A stretch of 64,000 nucleotides of DNA from Gnetum montanum (taxonomy: Eukaryota; Streptophyta; Gnetopsida; Gnetales; Gnetaceae), in contig MNCI01008305.1 in assembly GCA_015680685.1 (NCBI GenBank), forward strand, positions 27,270-91,269. The letters run 5' to 3'. The translations under genes and the position numbers were made by a program. The notes under the pieces are model-generated. The model did not search any database. It had not been told where the DNA came from and was given only the letters and a program-made list of their open reading frames with translations. Shown here one piece after another: positions 34,461 through 49,500 of the stretch; position 1 is the stretch's first letter, and the number at the start of each line of letters is the position of its first letter.

Positions 34461-34578
34461 TTTCTTAATTTACTGTCACATATGATTCGATCAAATAAGT
34501 GCAGTGGAAAGCCTCTATCACTGTGCAGAAATCGGGATCCAGTTTCAGAGAAGATTGGCAGAACGCTGCGGTAGCAGG

Positions 34579-37500
34579 ATGAATTCTCGCGGCACCAATA
34601 CTCGGCAGCAACAAAGGCCGAGAAGAAATGCTAACTCCAACAACAATGGCCCCAGAAATCCGCAGGGCCAGCAAGTATATATCCCCAAAGTTCCTTCAAA
34701 TTTGCCGGACAAACAAAAGGCAGAGAAACAGAAAAAAGGCAATTCCCTTGCTCAATCTCTGAGAAAAGAGAATAAACAGGAATGCAAATCTGCAGTGGAG
34801 GGACGTTTTGTCAGGTATTTGCCGCAGGATGATGCTGTGGCAGAAGGCCTTGGGGTTGAGCATGGAGGCCTTGATCCGCAAGAAACTCAGGCCGTCGCTG
34901 ATCTTCTGAACAATGAGCTCAGTGCATTGCTTCGCCTTAAACCACGGCAATTCTGGAAAGCAGGTCAGTTCGTAGTCTCGTAGAACATACATCTTTTGCA
35001 TTTCCGTGGAAATATGAACTCTATTGAAAAGGCCGGTAGAAATTTTGTTTTCATTTGGAATTACAAGTTTATCACCTACGAAGCATGTAGAATGATTATA
35101 CGGGAAAGCATTTTTCAAAGGAGCTGTTTAAAAATAGTGATTGGCTTATAGCCAATTAATCTATCTTTGAAACAGGTCAGCCATATAAAACATTTTCCCC
35201 CTGTTTTGAAATGTAAACTAAATTGTAGTAAGCTCCTCACATGTTTTATGTAGAAGCCTTTTTGAAGGAGCTTTATAGAGTTAGCTAACTTTGACATGAA
35301 TAAGTGAAATTTTTTGTAACTTGATATACTTTTCCAATGTCAGGGTGAATTTTGACTGGAAATGTTTAAGATTGTTGGTTTATCATTTATTTTGCGATGA
35401 TACGAAACTAAATTTTAAAAAAGAATATTTAAATAAACCAATAGTTGGTTTGCAATGAAAACTTATATGAAGATATGGCAAATTTGTGAAACACTAATTC
35501 CCTTGGTCACAAACAATTCATTTGTTTATAGAAACTAAAGAATGTGAAAGTGAAAATTAAAACTTGGTAGGATGCTTACATGTTAAATTAGTAAAAGATG
35601 AATGAAAAAATACAAAAAAAATCTTCATGGTATTCCAAAAGCTATAAGTTTGACCTCGTATTGTTTTGATAAGACTAGGATGACAACAAATATGATGATT
35701 CAAGAAACTATAAGAATTAATGGTTGGTCCAGAGAAAGTGATCTTAAAGACAACTGCTTGTTGATTTTCAAAAACTTCAAGATTGGGAAAGAAACTAATG
35801 GTTTCAAAAATATAGAATTCAATAGATTAATGAGGGAAATGTTAACTTTAGATTTTTTTTTTGCATAGTGACATTTAAGCATTGTGCTCATAATAATATT
35901 ACAAAATTGTTAAATAAAAATGGAGATATAATATATGAAAAATGAAAAATCAGTAAATTGTAGTTAAATACTTTAAGGATCTATTTTTTCACTAAAGACG
36001 TTAGATGAAAATTTATGAAGTACTTGATAATGTTAACGCTAAATTTACATAGGCTGATATTACATTTTTGAATAATCTTGTAATTGATGAAGACATTAAA
36101 GAACTATGTATATGATGAAAAATAATAAAGTACAAGTCTTTATAGTTTTTCATTGGATTTTTGTCAAAACTTGAAATATTGTTGCCAGGGATATAAAAGA
36201 TATGGTACGTGAATTTTGGATATTCGAATCTCTAGATTATTTTAATTTTAAAGAAGTAAAGTGTTTATTCCATCTCTAACTTTAGAACTAAAAATTTATT
36301 TAATGTTTTTTAATAAAAATATTTCTAAAGTCATAGCAGAAGTACTAAAAATTCTTATGCCATCCATCATAAAATTATTTCTATCCATCATTAAAAAACA
36401 ATGAGATGTTAGCTTAGTAGTAAGAGTCCTGGCTTGGTAACCACAAATCATAGGTTTGATTCCATTGGGCACCACTAAGTTATAAATTTTAAAAGAAATC
36501 CATAAAAGGAATTCTGAAACTGGTCTGATAGTTCCAAGGGGTCTCAGTGGAGATAAGTAAATATTTTAGTTTCAATTTTATTAATAATTGTCATATAGGA
36601 TTTGTGAAAGGTATATAAATTCTAGAAAAAATGGTTCTTGTCCATGAAATTTTTCATTTAGCTTCAAAACAAAACAGAGGTTTATGTGAGCATAAACTTG
36701 ATTTAAGTAAAGCCTATGATCATGTCTTATGAAGAATTTTGAATAACGTATTACATAAAGTTGGATTTCCTGATCACTGGTGTTCAATGTTAAAAAAGTG
36801 TAATGTTACTACTTCATTTTCAGTTCTACTTGATGCAAAAGCACAAGAAAGAATTTATAATAGCAATAGGCAAGATAGGGAAATCCTATACCACCTTTTC
36901 TTTTTTGATTATAGTGGTTGAAGCTGCAACATACTAGATTTTAAAGAGAAATAAAGAGAAATAAAAAGGCAAAGATGAGAAGAAATGGCACTAGCTTATG
37001 GTTTGTCAGATTTTACACATATGCAATTTTTTAATGACACTTTTATCTTTGTATAAGCTCAAGAAAGCTATATTGGAAGTGTTACAAAGGTGTTGGATGT
37101 TTTTTCTAAGTTTTAGGATTAAAAAAAATTATTTTGATAAAAGCATTTGGTTTCCTTTCAAGTTTTTAGAAATATGAAACCAAAATATATTAATTGTATT
37201 AACTTGTATGTATACTAATTTTTCAAGCAAATATTTGGATATACCCTTATTTCTGGAAAGAAATAAATTAGAATTTTGACTGGAGCTTCAGAGAGAATTA
37301 CTTGGAGAATTGCTGGTTAGTGAGGAAAGCTTCTTACCATGGTTGGAAGATTACAATTAATTCATAGTCATCTTCAATTTGTACCACAATAATTAATGTT
37401 ATGTCTTTGGGCCTTAAATAAGGTCATAAAAAAATAATAAAAATTAGAATGTGATTTTCTTTGGTATGATTCAGAAGAAGGGAAGAGTTTCCTTTATTGG

Positions 37501-40500
37501 ATTGTGATACAGTTTGTCATCCATGGAAATGTCAAACTTGGACTTAAAAGAATTACATCATTTGGATATGGCTCTTTCATGAAAGGTAGTTTGGAGAATT
37601 GTGAATAAAAATGTCATGTGGGTTAAAGTGATGAAGGCTAAACATTTGAAGCATACATAAGATTTTTTGAAAGGACCATATGTCATTGTGCTTCCACAAT
37701 ATAGGAAGGACTTGAAGAAGTACATGCATGGGTGCAAAATCATTACATGAAATCTCAAGATGTTGAGTCTTGATTATTGGAAAATAAACATTTATACAAA
37801 GTTGCAGAGGCTTATTATACTTTACACACAGGTCTAGTAAATCAAGAAGCTATTTACTAAAAGAAAGTGGGTCTAATCCCTAAAGTCTTTGTCTTTTTTG
37901 AATTGGCATAAAAAGAGAATTTAAAAATTGAATATTTGTTAAAGCAAGGATGATGGATAATGGTTAATAAATGTTTTTTTTTTTTTGTAAGAATGCTTAT
38001 GAAGATGACAATCATATCTTTTTTTGGCACTGTTCTGCAATTGTATCTGGAACAAAGTTTGGAAAGTTACAAATCAACATTTTATTATGTCAAAATCTTT
38101 ACATGATCCTGTAGCAGCTTGGCCTTGGATTAGTGGAACTTGGTGCATTCATAAAATTTGGAGTGCTTTGCTAACACATGATCTTTCAAGTATAGAAAAA
38201 AAGAAATTGAAGAACATTTGAAGGGAGAGAAATCAATTTAGATAGGGTATGGTGGCTAACCATAAATAATTGGAAAGAGAGTGTGATATATAAAATAGGA
38301 CTTGACTGCCTAAGTCATGAGCCTTACATAAATATAATTGTTATATCTGAAGTTAGGATTGTATTGGCACCTTGAGATGATTATTAAAAATTAAAAAAAG
38401 AAACCTTTTTATTAGAAATCTGTTCATATCATCTTGGATGATCGTCAAGATCCAGTGAAAATTTCATTATGCTTTAAATCTTAGGTTATTAATATAATCT
38501 CTTTAAAAAGAGTTATGATATTTCCATAAAGAAAAAGTGTTAGTTATGTGTATACTTGGAAGAACAAAGGGATTAAATTTACTGTATTCCAGTCAGGCTC
38601 AATTTGAATAACAGGTGCCTTGTTTTATTTATATCATTACCTGCTAGCTGGATATCTGAGGACTTGTTTTTCTACCTGAGTTTCTGTCAATGTATTTACC
38701 ATCTGGCTGTGGCTATCGGAGGGAACTTTTATTTAAACAAAAGCGGTTTGTAAAACTGATAATAATATTTGGATTTTTATGCTAAACGATGTTTGTTATT
38801 CACTAAGTGCTAGTGAATTGGAGGCCTAATTTGACTGTTTTCATAATTCTTGGATGTAGAGCTTATCCTTTTTCCATTGAGAAATTCTGTATAATTATCT
38901 TAAGTATTTTGAACACTTATTTTTCTATTGACATTGTTCTTGAAATATCTTTTATGCTCAAATTGGAAATGCGGCACATTTTTTGTGTTACAGTTGCCAT
39001 AGATACATCTCTACATGAATTTCTGGATAGTTATCTTCAGTACAAACGAAGATGGTTTGACTTATCTTATAATCATCAAAATGGTGTAATAGCTGGTGTT
39101 GTTGTTGGTGATTTGGACTTGAATCGGCGAGTGTTCATGATACTTTATCGCATGTTAGATTTCTAACTTTAATAAATTTTCAATATACTTGATTATATTG
39201 GTGGGAAGATGTATCGGTTATGTTCTTGAAAAATATCTAACGACTTTTTACTTGTTATTGATATCTGGAATAGTTCTTCAAATAATGATCCTGGGTCACC
39301 TCCAAGTGAAAGCCTTAGTGCAAAGGAACACACAGGTAGCTACTGCTTGTGCTTTGTTTATGTCTTCATTTCATTTGTGGTGTGTAATAGCATGTCACAA
39401 GGTTTTAATGTTTGCCAGATTTTCTGCTTCAAAGTAAGCTGCTGGATGTACCAAAATTATTAGATATATGCTCTCTTTATGGTCATCATAACATAGAGTT
39501 AACTAAAAAATTGGTAAGGTTTTCAGTTTTTGCTCTCTCTTTCTTTTTTAAAGTTTCTTATTAAAGGATTTTTTTTTTCTTTGTGGGGGATAAGTTTGCT
39601 TGAGATCGTGCTAGTTTTAGCACTGTGTTCCAAATCCTATGAGGCTGTGTAGAAAACTAGAAATAATAATTGATTCATACCCTTGGAGTATTATCCACTT
39701 TTTAGAAAATTCTCAGAGCCAATGGTTCTGCTCTGCTAGAGGAAAATTTAGAAACAATGTTGTCCAATATTTCTGGTCTTTGAGGATTTTCAATCGTAAC
39801 TGAAACTGAAAGTGAATTTTGACTATTAGGTTCAGAAAAAAACAGACCTGAGGGATCTGTCAACAATGGTACAGATCATAAGATCAAATGAAGGACTTGT
39901 TTTAATGTGATCCTTTTGAAGATTGCAGATATTTACTGTTTCATATTTTTAGATTTAAAAATTCACTGTATCAATACATATTGGGGAATGTCAGCTACTT
40001 CTGCAACATTGTGGACATTTGTGAAATCATGGGAAACATCACTAACAATGCAAACTCTAGAGAATTCATGGATGTGACGGATCCAGAACTACATGACTAT
40101 ATGCACCCCTAAGACATATAGCCAACACAAATTTTTACAGTGTTTTTTAAAAATATAATGGTATGTCAGTTTAGCATACTTGTCGGAATTGAACCTATGA
40201 CTTACAATTTGCACAGCAGAGTGTGAGAAAATGACGAGAGAAATATCTCGATTAGCAACTTATTCACTTCATCATTTGGACAAATAAATCACAAGTAACA
40301 TGCTCTAACCAACCAAGCAATGCATCACTGCATTAAACTGTCAAATCATTTTTTTGAGCAAGTAAAAAGCCATTTTTTGAGCAGTCTATTTATTATTATG
40401 AGTGTATGATTTTTATCTGTCGTAACTTGAATTTTCCAGGTTTTCAATGCTTTCAAATCTCAACCAGGATTAACAGACAAGCTTAAAGACATCGTTTCTT

Positions 40501-43500
40501 TATTCCTGAACCTGTTTGAAACAATGCATCAGAGGTGTGTTTGTGCAGTGGAGGTATATTCCTTTGGTTAACATTTCTTTTTTACGGTTTGATTGTCTGT
40601 TTCACATTGTCCAAAAAGTAGTTTCCTGAAAACATGGTTCAAACAAAAGTTTAGCTAGAACTCTTCAAGAATCCCTGCAATTTGAAGCCTTTGGAAGACT
40701 AGGTGATTGCAGTCATAAAGTAGAATATTTCTCCATGATTACAGATTTGAAATGAAGTGATTCAGGGAAAAAAATTTCTAAAATTAGGAGGAAAATACAA
40801 GATGTTGGATCACGGTTAGGACTTGTAAGCTTTTAACAAAGTATGAGAAATAAAGAACAGTCCTTATGATTCTTTCCACATTATGAAGGAATAACAAGAC
40901 TCGAGAACTGAGATTGATCTCATGATAAATTGCAATTAATTTGATGGCCTTGTCAAGCTGCACAATGTGATACCAAACATAAATATGTTGAGTTTTGCAC
41001 CGTGCACTAGGTCCGCAGGAATGTGGTTATTAATTTAATGTTGAACTTCTGATGTACACTAAAAAGATTTTGACGTGAAAATTTTTATTAACACATGGAT
41101 AACACTCAAGTTGGGCTTTTGGTATCATGATACATACTATTTATTAAGCATCACATTCTTGTTATAAATATTTAACAACAAAATACAAACCTTTTAATGA
41201 TAATTTCTTAATATACGTGTTGTCATCAACTTTTATAGCACAAGTGTCATCGTCTTCTTACTTTGCTTCTTTTCTCTACTGCATTTACAGCACTTAGGAC
41301 TCAACCGTCTGAGGAAATTGATACCCATACAGGAAACATCATGTCTCTTCAAACAACTTTTCATTACTGATATTTGTCATTGTCTCTCACCATGAACTAA
41401 TTTCTCCATCGTGGTGTTCTATCAGACTTAGTGGTGAATTGCAAATTGATACATTTTGAACAATGTTAAGCTTTCTAATAGCATACAACCTTAACAAAAT
41501 GAAGGCCAACAACTTCCTCATGTAGATAATTGTTTGCATGGTCAATAATCAGTGTTTTTCCAAGGCAGTAGGATATATGAGCTTTGGGCAATACCAAATT
41601 GTCATCACTTTAAAAATCAATCCAAAAGTGTTGGAGTTTGCTGTAACCTGATTAGTCACATATCTAGCTACGTAACTGGGATGTGAAATAACACACTAAC
41701 AATTTTCTCCTCCTCTTGCATACTAGGTGCACACACAGGTTTGACAGGCACCTAGGAGATTTGAACCTGCAATCTCTAGCTCTGATGAGAATTGTTGTGG
41801 AAGATCCAAAATAACCATGAAGATGACTATGGAAAGAACAACCATAACTAAGGCAAATGCACAGGCAATTAATGCTACCGTTTCTCATTACAATTTATAT
41901 ATGTGGATTCTTGAACATCAAACAAGGCAATCCAAGATTTATTGGATTTAGTCATGGTTTCACAATTGCACTTGAAAGCTTCTAGAAGTTTTAGAAACTT
42001 TTTCTAATAATTTGCAGTTCGACCATATAATCTTATGTTGGTATTGCTATCTATTTCTGAAATGAAAACTGAAGACTGAAGCTGTAGTTTAATTGCATCT
42101 GTCTAGACACAGTTGCTATGTAAAAACTCATCAATGATGACATAATTTCTCGTAATAGATTAGATCTGAAGTAGATTCTTCATCAATATTTTCATGAAGT
42201 AAGCCATAGCGTCAACAATGTTATCTTTGACCTGAATATCCAGTCAGTATGAAAGATGCTAAAATTAAGTACAACCCAATGCCAGTTAATTAGCAGCATT
42301 TTGTATACACATATTTAACTTTAAGTACAACCCAGTGCCTTGTCCAACCCAATGCTAGATAAATTTATATTGCACATTTTGTACTTAATAAACTGGCATT
42401 GGGTTGATTATTGCACATTTATAAAGCCTTATCCTTCAATGCACATTTAATTAACTGGCATTGGGTCTCGACCAGGGACTATTGGTTGAGCCCAATTTAT
42501 CTAGCACCATCATCAGTGTTATTTTGCCATATTGCTAGAAATTTCTTATGATATTTGTTTTTGGTTTTAACTCCTGTGACATCCTCAATCATCTTGGTAC
42601 CTTTATCCCATCAACATGGGCTTACCTGTTAAGGTATATGAAAGATTTAATGATGATTTTTTATGGCCAGCTGTCTATTTTTATTGTGCCCCCAACTGGC
42701 ACATATCTCAGCATAACCCTTGAAAACAAGCCTTTGACTTGCAGAACACAAGCCACTTGTGCTAACCAAAATATCTATGACATACTAACTTCCTTGCATC
42801 TTTAATATTTTCATAAATAATGTCACGTTTGAAATATTAAATACATTAGACAATCCAATATCGTTAGGTAAATTAATCACATAAGCGCTATCATTCACTT
42901 GTCCAATTAGTTAAATGGATTAATTATTTTGACATTGCTGAACCAGTGATTAAAAAGTCAGTGAAAAATAGTCAAATTGATGAAGACTATTTGACCTTTT
43001 TAAGAGGCAAAAGTCATCATTACTTAATGATTTTTTGAGCTAAATTTTTCTAAGAAGTACCAGAATTGACTTTTTTAAAACATTCATAATATTTTGCCTT
43101 CATATAATTTTCACAAGTTTCTAAGATAAATTTATTTGTAAACTTTTATAACAAACTATATATTTATTAAAAATATGAATTGATTATATTATTTTTATAT
43201 TTTATTTTTCTCAAGGGTTTTTCCTTGTAAATCTTGTGTTTCTTATTTGCTGTTTTGTATCAGTTGTTCTAGTTCTTGTTTTGGTATTGCATTTCAATTG
43301 TTATCTTCAAGATTTTTCTGCAGTGCTACCTCTATGTTTTCTTTTTCATCATGTTGTTTTTCTGTCCATGTTTTCCACTGGCTGTTTTTTGCGAACACCA
43401 ATGCCCGCCTATAGCCACAGATAGATCTAAAGATGAGGTTTGAATAAAGGAAAAATACTTGACAACGTCCTAACATCAGGGTTGGGTCTCAAACAACAGA

Positions 43501-46500
43501 CATGATTCAATGGCTCACCTCTAAAGGCCCATCACATAAGCATTGTAATCTATGGTTACAGGTAAATTCAATGAGTATGCAAGAAGGGAGGACAATAGAA
43601 CAAATATCCCAATCAACAATTTCTTCACTTAGCAACTGTTGGTTCACAATGCTCATTTCTTACTGGTACCTGGTGGCTGGCCAAGTCCCCGAAGTAAGAA
43701 CCCAACACCCCTAAGTGTACCCTGCATGCATTCAATAACCTCTAGTAGTATAGATGATAGGGTGTATCAGTCCTTTCAGTTGGTGTTTTCTAGAATTCTC
43801 AGTTGTCTCCTGCATGGTCGATTTGTAATCAGCTTTTAGTCTTCCTGATGTGCCCCAGCCACCATAGAACTAGGTTTACCCTTATAAAATTTCTTTAAAA
43901 AAATCCAGTCATGCTAAGCCAACTCCTTGACTTTTTTAAAGCATAGGCTATTCCATAATTACTCACTTTTTGGGAGGTCCATTCCAATTTTGTTTTTTCA
44001 CTTCATATAACCAAGTTATTCAACCTGTTTGACAAGGTATTAGCTTAGCTTCATTTAATTTTCTGAAGATAGAATGTACACTATTAAGAGCAGATGTATA
44101 ACGTGTAGGATGCAAGTTCCATCGGATGAGCTAGACTTCATGCAAAAACCAAATAGGTACATCTTCCCATAACCGGAATTCATTTGACTGGTGGAGCCAA
44201 AACTAAGTCCTACAGCCAATACAATCAGCCAGAGAACATAGAAACTATCATTACTAGATTGAGCCATTCAATGCAAAAAGCCAAAGTCAAAAAAATATAG
44301 CAATAATTAAAACAAACTAGTAACACCCTCACAACTTCCGTTCATAATCCATCACCCACTGTGTTAACTTCTGACAGTACTACTTAGCAAAACTTAAAGC
44401 ACAATCCTTTTTCACTTATTTTCGATGGTTTACTTTGGACTAGTTGATTAATGTTAGTTCCCCGTGGAGTACTGGTATTGAAATTTCTAATTTTTTTTCA
44501 TAAAGCAATTTACATGTGCTATATACTGGGACATGCATGCAATAGCTCTGATGGCAATCTACGTTCGTATTAAATGATCAACACTATGGTTGCTAAGCTT
44601 TCATTCAAAGGAGCAGGCATGAAAGTTTGTCACAGTTTTTGTTTTATTCATATGCTTTTTGCAATTCAGGTTATATAAATTCGGTACGGGTTTTTGTTTA
44701 AATGTTGCTATTGTGTTGTAATTTTCAGGCGTTTATTTCAACTGATGAAAACCAGGAGTCAAGGGCTGGGCGTTTGCATGAAGATTTTGTGGAGGCAAGT
44801 CTTGAGTTTTTAGTTTCAGTATGATCTTTCAATTTAGATTTGAGTCTCGTTTTATTCAATTGTTTTATGCAATTAAATTAGAATTTATTTAAAATTTAAA
44901 ATTATTTTTATTTTATTTTCCGCTTCAATATTCCATGCAATTTAATTGTACTTTTGAATGGTAGAAATCCATGTATGTAAGACAACTGATTAGTTAGAAA
45001 ATATAAAATCATAATGAATAAAGAATGTAAATAAAACTGCATATTTGTAATTGAAAGTGTTAGAGGTGGTGGATGTGTTTATTTGTAGTAGCATCAAGGC
45101 ATTGTTTCATTAGTTTGAACTCCAGTGTGCACTTCTTGACTTGTGTGATCACGTAGCATGCAGATTGAGGGGGAGGTTGATGAGTGTGTTATTTGCTATC
45201 CAAACTCATATGCTAATTTTTACTTTCAATGTACTAAGCTGTTACCTGACCACTTGTAACCACCAATCACCTGCCAAATAATTGCTAGCCACAATTGCGT
45301 TCGTTTTCACAATCTACCAACTGTTTTGTAATGCATACTCCCTCTCTTCTTTGCAACTATTTGGTAACGATGTTAACCTTGCTATTTTGAATCACCAGTA
45401 TTGCTTAGCTGCATGAATTTCTTACCTGGCTGAGACACACATGCTTCATCGCTCTATTGCAGGATTTTTGCATCATTCTAACCAAGGCACCTGGTTTGCA
45501 GCATCTAAATTGAGTCACCTATGTAAGAGTTCAAAAGCAAACAAATTTGGTAAATGTGTGGTAAAAATACATGTTCAGGAACTGTGGCATCAGGTAGACG
45601 ACTGGTCATCATAAGCAATCTTCAAATATTTTACCTACCTTAATGATCAGCCCATGATAGCTGAGATAACGGCACTAAGATGATGATGATGAATTGAAGA
45701 CAACCATGAACACAACTGAGAACAGCTAACCATGAATAAAATAAACAGGTTGAAAGCCATTCTAACAAAGAAAAGGCAATTGAAAACAGTACGTGAGCCC
45801 CTATGAAACTTCTTCTAATTATTGGCATTGCTTTTTCCTAATAAATACCCTTCAATGCCATCATCAAAGCTAAACTTACAATTAGACACCCTTGCACCAG
45901 TTATTCCTCTTGACATGTTCCCTATTCAATTTTATGCCACAAGAGAATTAGAGTACATTAGATCTAAGTCACCTGGTTGAGACACAAGTGCTTCATTGCT
46001 CTATTGCAAGACTTTTGCATCATTCTATCCAGGCCACATGTTTTGCAACATCTCAACTGAGTCACTTATGTAAGAATGCAAAAACAAACAAATTTGATAA
46101 ATGTGTGGTGAAAATATATGTTCAGGAACTGTGGCATCAGGTAAACAGCTGGTTATCATAAGTCATCATCAAATCCTTTGCCTATTTTAATGATCAGCCC
46201 ATTATAAATGAGATAAAGACACCAAGATGATGATGAAGAATCAAAGGCAACCATGAACACAAGTCAGAACAGCTAACTATGAAGAAAATAACCAGATTGG
46301 TAGCCATTCTAATAAAGAAAAGGCAATTAAAAATGGCACATGAACTCCTATGAAGCCTCATTTAATAATTGGCATTGCTTTTTCGTGATAAACACCCCTC
46401 AATGCCAACATCAAAGTTAAACTTACAATTAGACATCCTTGAACTAATTACTTCTCTCAACATGTGCAATAGTCAATTTTATGTAATGAGAGAATTACAG

Positions 46501-49500
46501 CACATTAAATCCAAGTCACAATAAGGTGTTAGCTTAGTGGTAAGAGTCTTGCAATGGAAAGCCCAGGTAATAGGTTTGATTCCAGTGGTTAAGGTTGAGT
46601 CATGGACAAAAAAATTCTGTAAAAGGAATTTTGAAACTGGTGTGGTTTGATTGCTCCAGGAGGATCTCAATGGACATAAAAAAAGTTCAGTTTCAGTAAT
46701 CTATATATACATATCAAGAGAGAAACATAGAAATATAAATTAAAGCCACAGAGTTATTATAGCAGAAGCATGTAAATATCACAGCAATGTGCTTTTGGTT
46801 TTTCACCACCTAACCAAGTAGTGAGGATGCAGCCCAGCAATTCAACCATTGGAAAATTATTGTTCAATAACAAATGGAATTTGCTAATGATTTCTGTTGT
46901 GAACCTTTGATATTTTGTTACACTGACAGACGCTTTAACAAGATAAGTTACTCAATTTGTAATCTTCATTCTTCTTAGGGTAGTTTTCTGAAAACTTCGT
47001 TGCCATATCTTTCCTTGAAGGAGCAGATATTGATCAATGAGTGCACATTCCTGATACTAATGAGTGCATATTCCTGTTACTTTGAATTTCAATTCAAAAT
47101 CATTAGTATAATCTTAACATTGATTTTCAGGTGTTGAACTTTATCAATGATGCTGTTGTTACATTAGATGCATTTGTTGAGGCATGCCCTTTAGCAGCTG
47201 CTTACTTCATTACTTCAGCCAAATCAATGTAATTTTTTTCGTTCTTCATTTATATGTAACGAACATCACTTTGATTCTTTCTCACACGATTGCTTTATTT
47301 TCTCAAAGCAAGTTTAATATCGGCACAATGTTCTCAGGAATACAAAAGAATTGCTTCCTGCACTGGGAACGATCCATGATTCTCTTATTCCTTTGCTATA
47401 CCAAGGCTTTACATTTACTACAGAAGCCTTGTCAAAATCTGCTTCTAACTGCAAGTTTCCTTTTCCATCATTCTTGGAGATTGTACGTGTAAGGTTGCTG
47501 AAATTTGCTTGGCAGATACTGCATGTATGTTACCTAAGTGAATCCTTTGTTCAGAATTATTCATATGGCTCTAGTACAGAAGTATTTCCTGCCCAAATTC
47601 AAGATTCCAGGGTCAGGGCAGAAATAATAATAGAAACGATTGCACAGATAGCTTCAGATTTATCAGGCTCTATTGGTGGAGCCGTTGATAACAACTCATT
47701 CCTTTTGAATCTGGACAGAAGACACAATCTCATAAGCAATGTCCGTAACTTATGTGAAAAAGGTAAGGAAGTTGATAATTATTAAACTAGATCCTTTTTC
47801 TTTTTGCGTTTAGTCACAAATTCACATGTTTCTCACATGCGATCTTATGTTCTTAAAATAGTTTACATGTTTCTCTTGTTTAATTCTCAGATTTCAATTC
47901 ATACATAAAGTTTTTTGCATGTTTAGAATCAGATTTATCAATGAATGTTCATGTTCAAGGCTGTTTTCATATGAATTTGAATGTTGAAGCTCTATTGTTG
48001 AAGGTTCTAACAAAGACTCCATAATTCCTAGGCTGGAAATTCTAAATCATTGAGGATCCAAGGATTTCCCAGACGTTTTAAGCTGATTTTTCTCATCTTT
48101 TACTTATATTTTGAAGGTTTGGAAGCTTTCGGCTTTGGGTTTCTCTACGCAAATTCCAATGAATTTGATGTGTAAAAGCCATTTAAGCTTGTAGTGATGA
48201 AGGTGTATACATCATTTTACTAGTTCTGGACCTTCAAAGCCAAATCTGGTCCTCTTATGAAGGGATTTTCAATTGCAATCTCAATTTGCATGTGTTTAGG
48301 CGTAGAGCCCATGAAAGAAGCTTAAATTTACTTTCATTCCTATTTTCATGTTTAAAAATGAAGGTAATTCATGCTCCTCAGTTATAGACGTGTTGAGATT
48401 TGAATTTCGAAAGCAGCCGACTCCAAGTTGCCCTTGAATTGGGCTAGGTTTCATGTTTTATTGTTCTTAAACAGGTCTTATTGTTGGGTGTTGATCCCAG
48501 CCATCACTGAAGCCTATCGCGGCATATCGCCCACTGCGATAAGTGGCAATACAAGCGGAGCAGTCTGGGCTTATTGCCTAATGCTGCCTGAGGGGCAACT
48601 AACGATAATAGCCAATCCTTATCACCAGACATCAATCCAATGGTCTCCAGCAATAGGCCCCCTGAGAATTCCAGAGATTGTTACTCTTGCTATCATCCCA
48701 GCGTTCTCAGGCGGTAGCATATTTTAATAGACCCAAGGCTATCACTTAGCTTGTCATGCCAGCATATTAAGCAACGTATTCTGCTTTTTGTTTTAAAAAA
48801 TGGGTTCATCTCCTATCGCTACATGTAGCGTCCAACAACATCCAGCGAAAAAGGAATAACAAGTTTTATCCTTTGTTATCTCCTTCAGAGACTTCCAGCG
48901 ACAACAGCTGGTTTCACAAGAAAGTTCCATTCCAAGGGCCCAATGATTTTGAATTTCCAGGCAATGAGTTATGGAGTCCTTGCTAGAACCTTCAACAGTA
49001 GAGCTTCAACATTCAACTTCATATGAAAACAGCCTTGAACATAAACATTCATTGATAACCTTGGTTCCAGACATGCCAAAAACGTTATGTATGGATTGAA
49101 ATCTGAGAGTTAAACATGTAAACTATTCTAAGAACATGAGATTGTATGTGAGAAACATGAGAATTTGTTTGTTTCACTTATATTTTGGCTTTCTATGAAA
49201 GAGCCTCGGCTAGGAAATATTTCTCATTAGTTATTTTAAATAGCTTTTACGATGTTGGTTAATATCATTTTGTGTGTAATGTAGGATGGATTTCCTTGGA
49301 AGAGCCTGAGTTGCAGTATCTTTCCCAGTTAGTAGGCCATGATGTTTTCAAAGTTGAAAAAACATCTAGTGAAACAATTACTAGCATTTCAACATTGGCA
49401 GTACAAGATCATGCTGATGATGATGAACACATCATCCTTCAATCAAAAATTAGTCAAATTAAAGATATATTTCCTGATTATGGTGCAGGATTTCTTTCAG

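Larger units (their letters stand above)
34964..38993 (+). other. Intron 1 of ASCC2 (4030 bp, phase 1)
   Basis: Donor CAG/GTCAGT, acceptor TTTTGTGTTACAG. It holds a SINE (36404-36575) and an L1-type LINE fragment (about 36050-38330), both in the gene's orientation. Confidence 0.88.
44795..47130 (+). other. Intron 6 of ASCC2 (2336 bp, GC-AG type)
   Basis: The donor is GAG/GCAAGT, the classic strong GC donor with otherwise perfect U1 complementarity. The acceptor is TTGATTTTCAG, phase 0. It holds the 547-bp tandem duplication and a SINE at its end. Confidence 0.85.

Noticed and set aside
34504-34578. Upstream in-frame ATG of ASCC2 (25 more residues)
   Set aside because: The extension has Cys/His-rich content unlike the low-complexity basic start of the family, and the ATG lies only about 60 bp from the TATA box. 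The ATG at 34579 is preferred but not proven.
35602-35868. 88-codon ORF in ASCC2 intron 1
   Set aside because: AT-rich and without recognised motifs. It may be part of the LINE but the link was not convincing.
36404-36480. tRNA gene (A- and B-box present)
   Set aside because: No closing acceptor stem or normal tRNA fold, and the same head and tail recur at 46.5 kb, so it is a SINE.
38807-39166. 119-codon ORF overlapping ASCC2 exon 2
   Set aside because: Only 38994-39153 is exon. The rest is intron read through by chance, as the splice junctions and conserved protein show.
48428-48727. 99-codon ORF inside ASCC2 intron 8
   Set aside because: No recognised similarity. It lies in the middle of the inverted-repeat element and inside an intron, with nothing to support coding.
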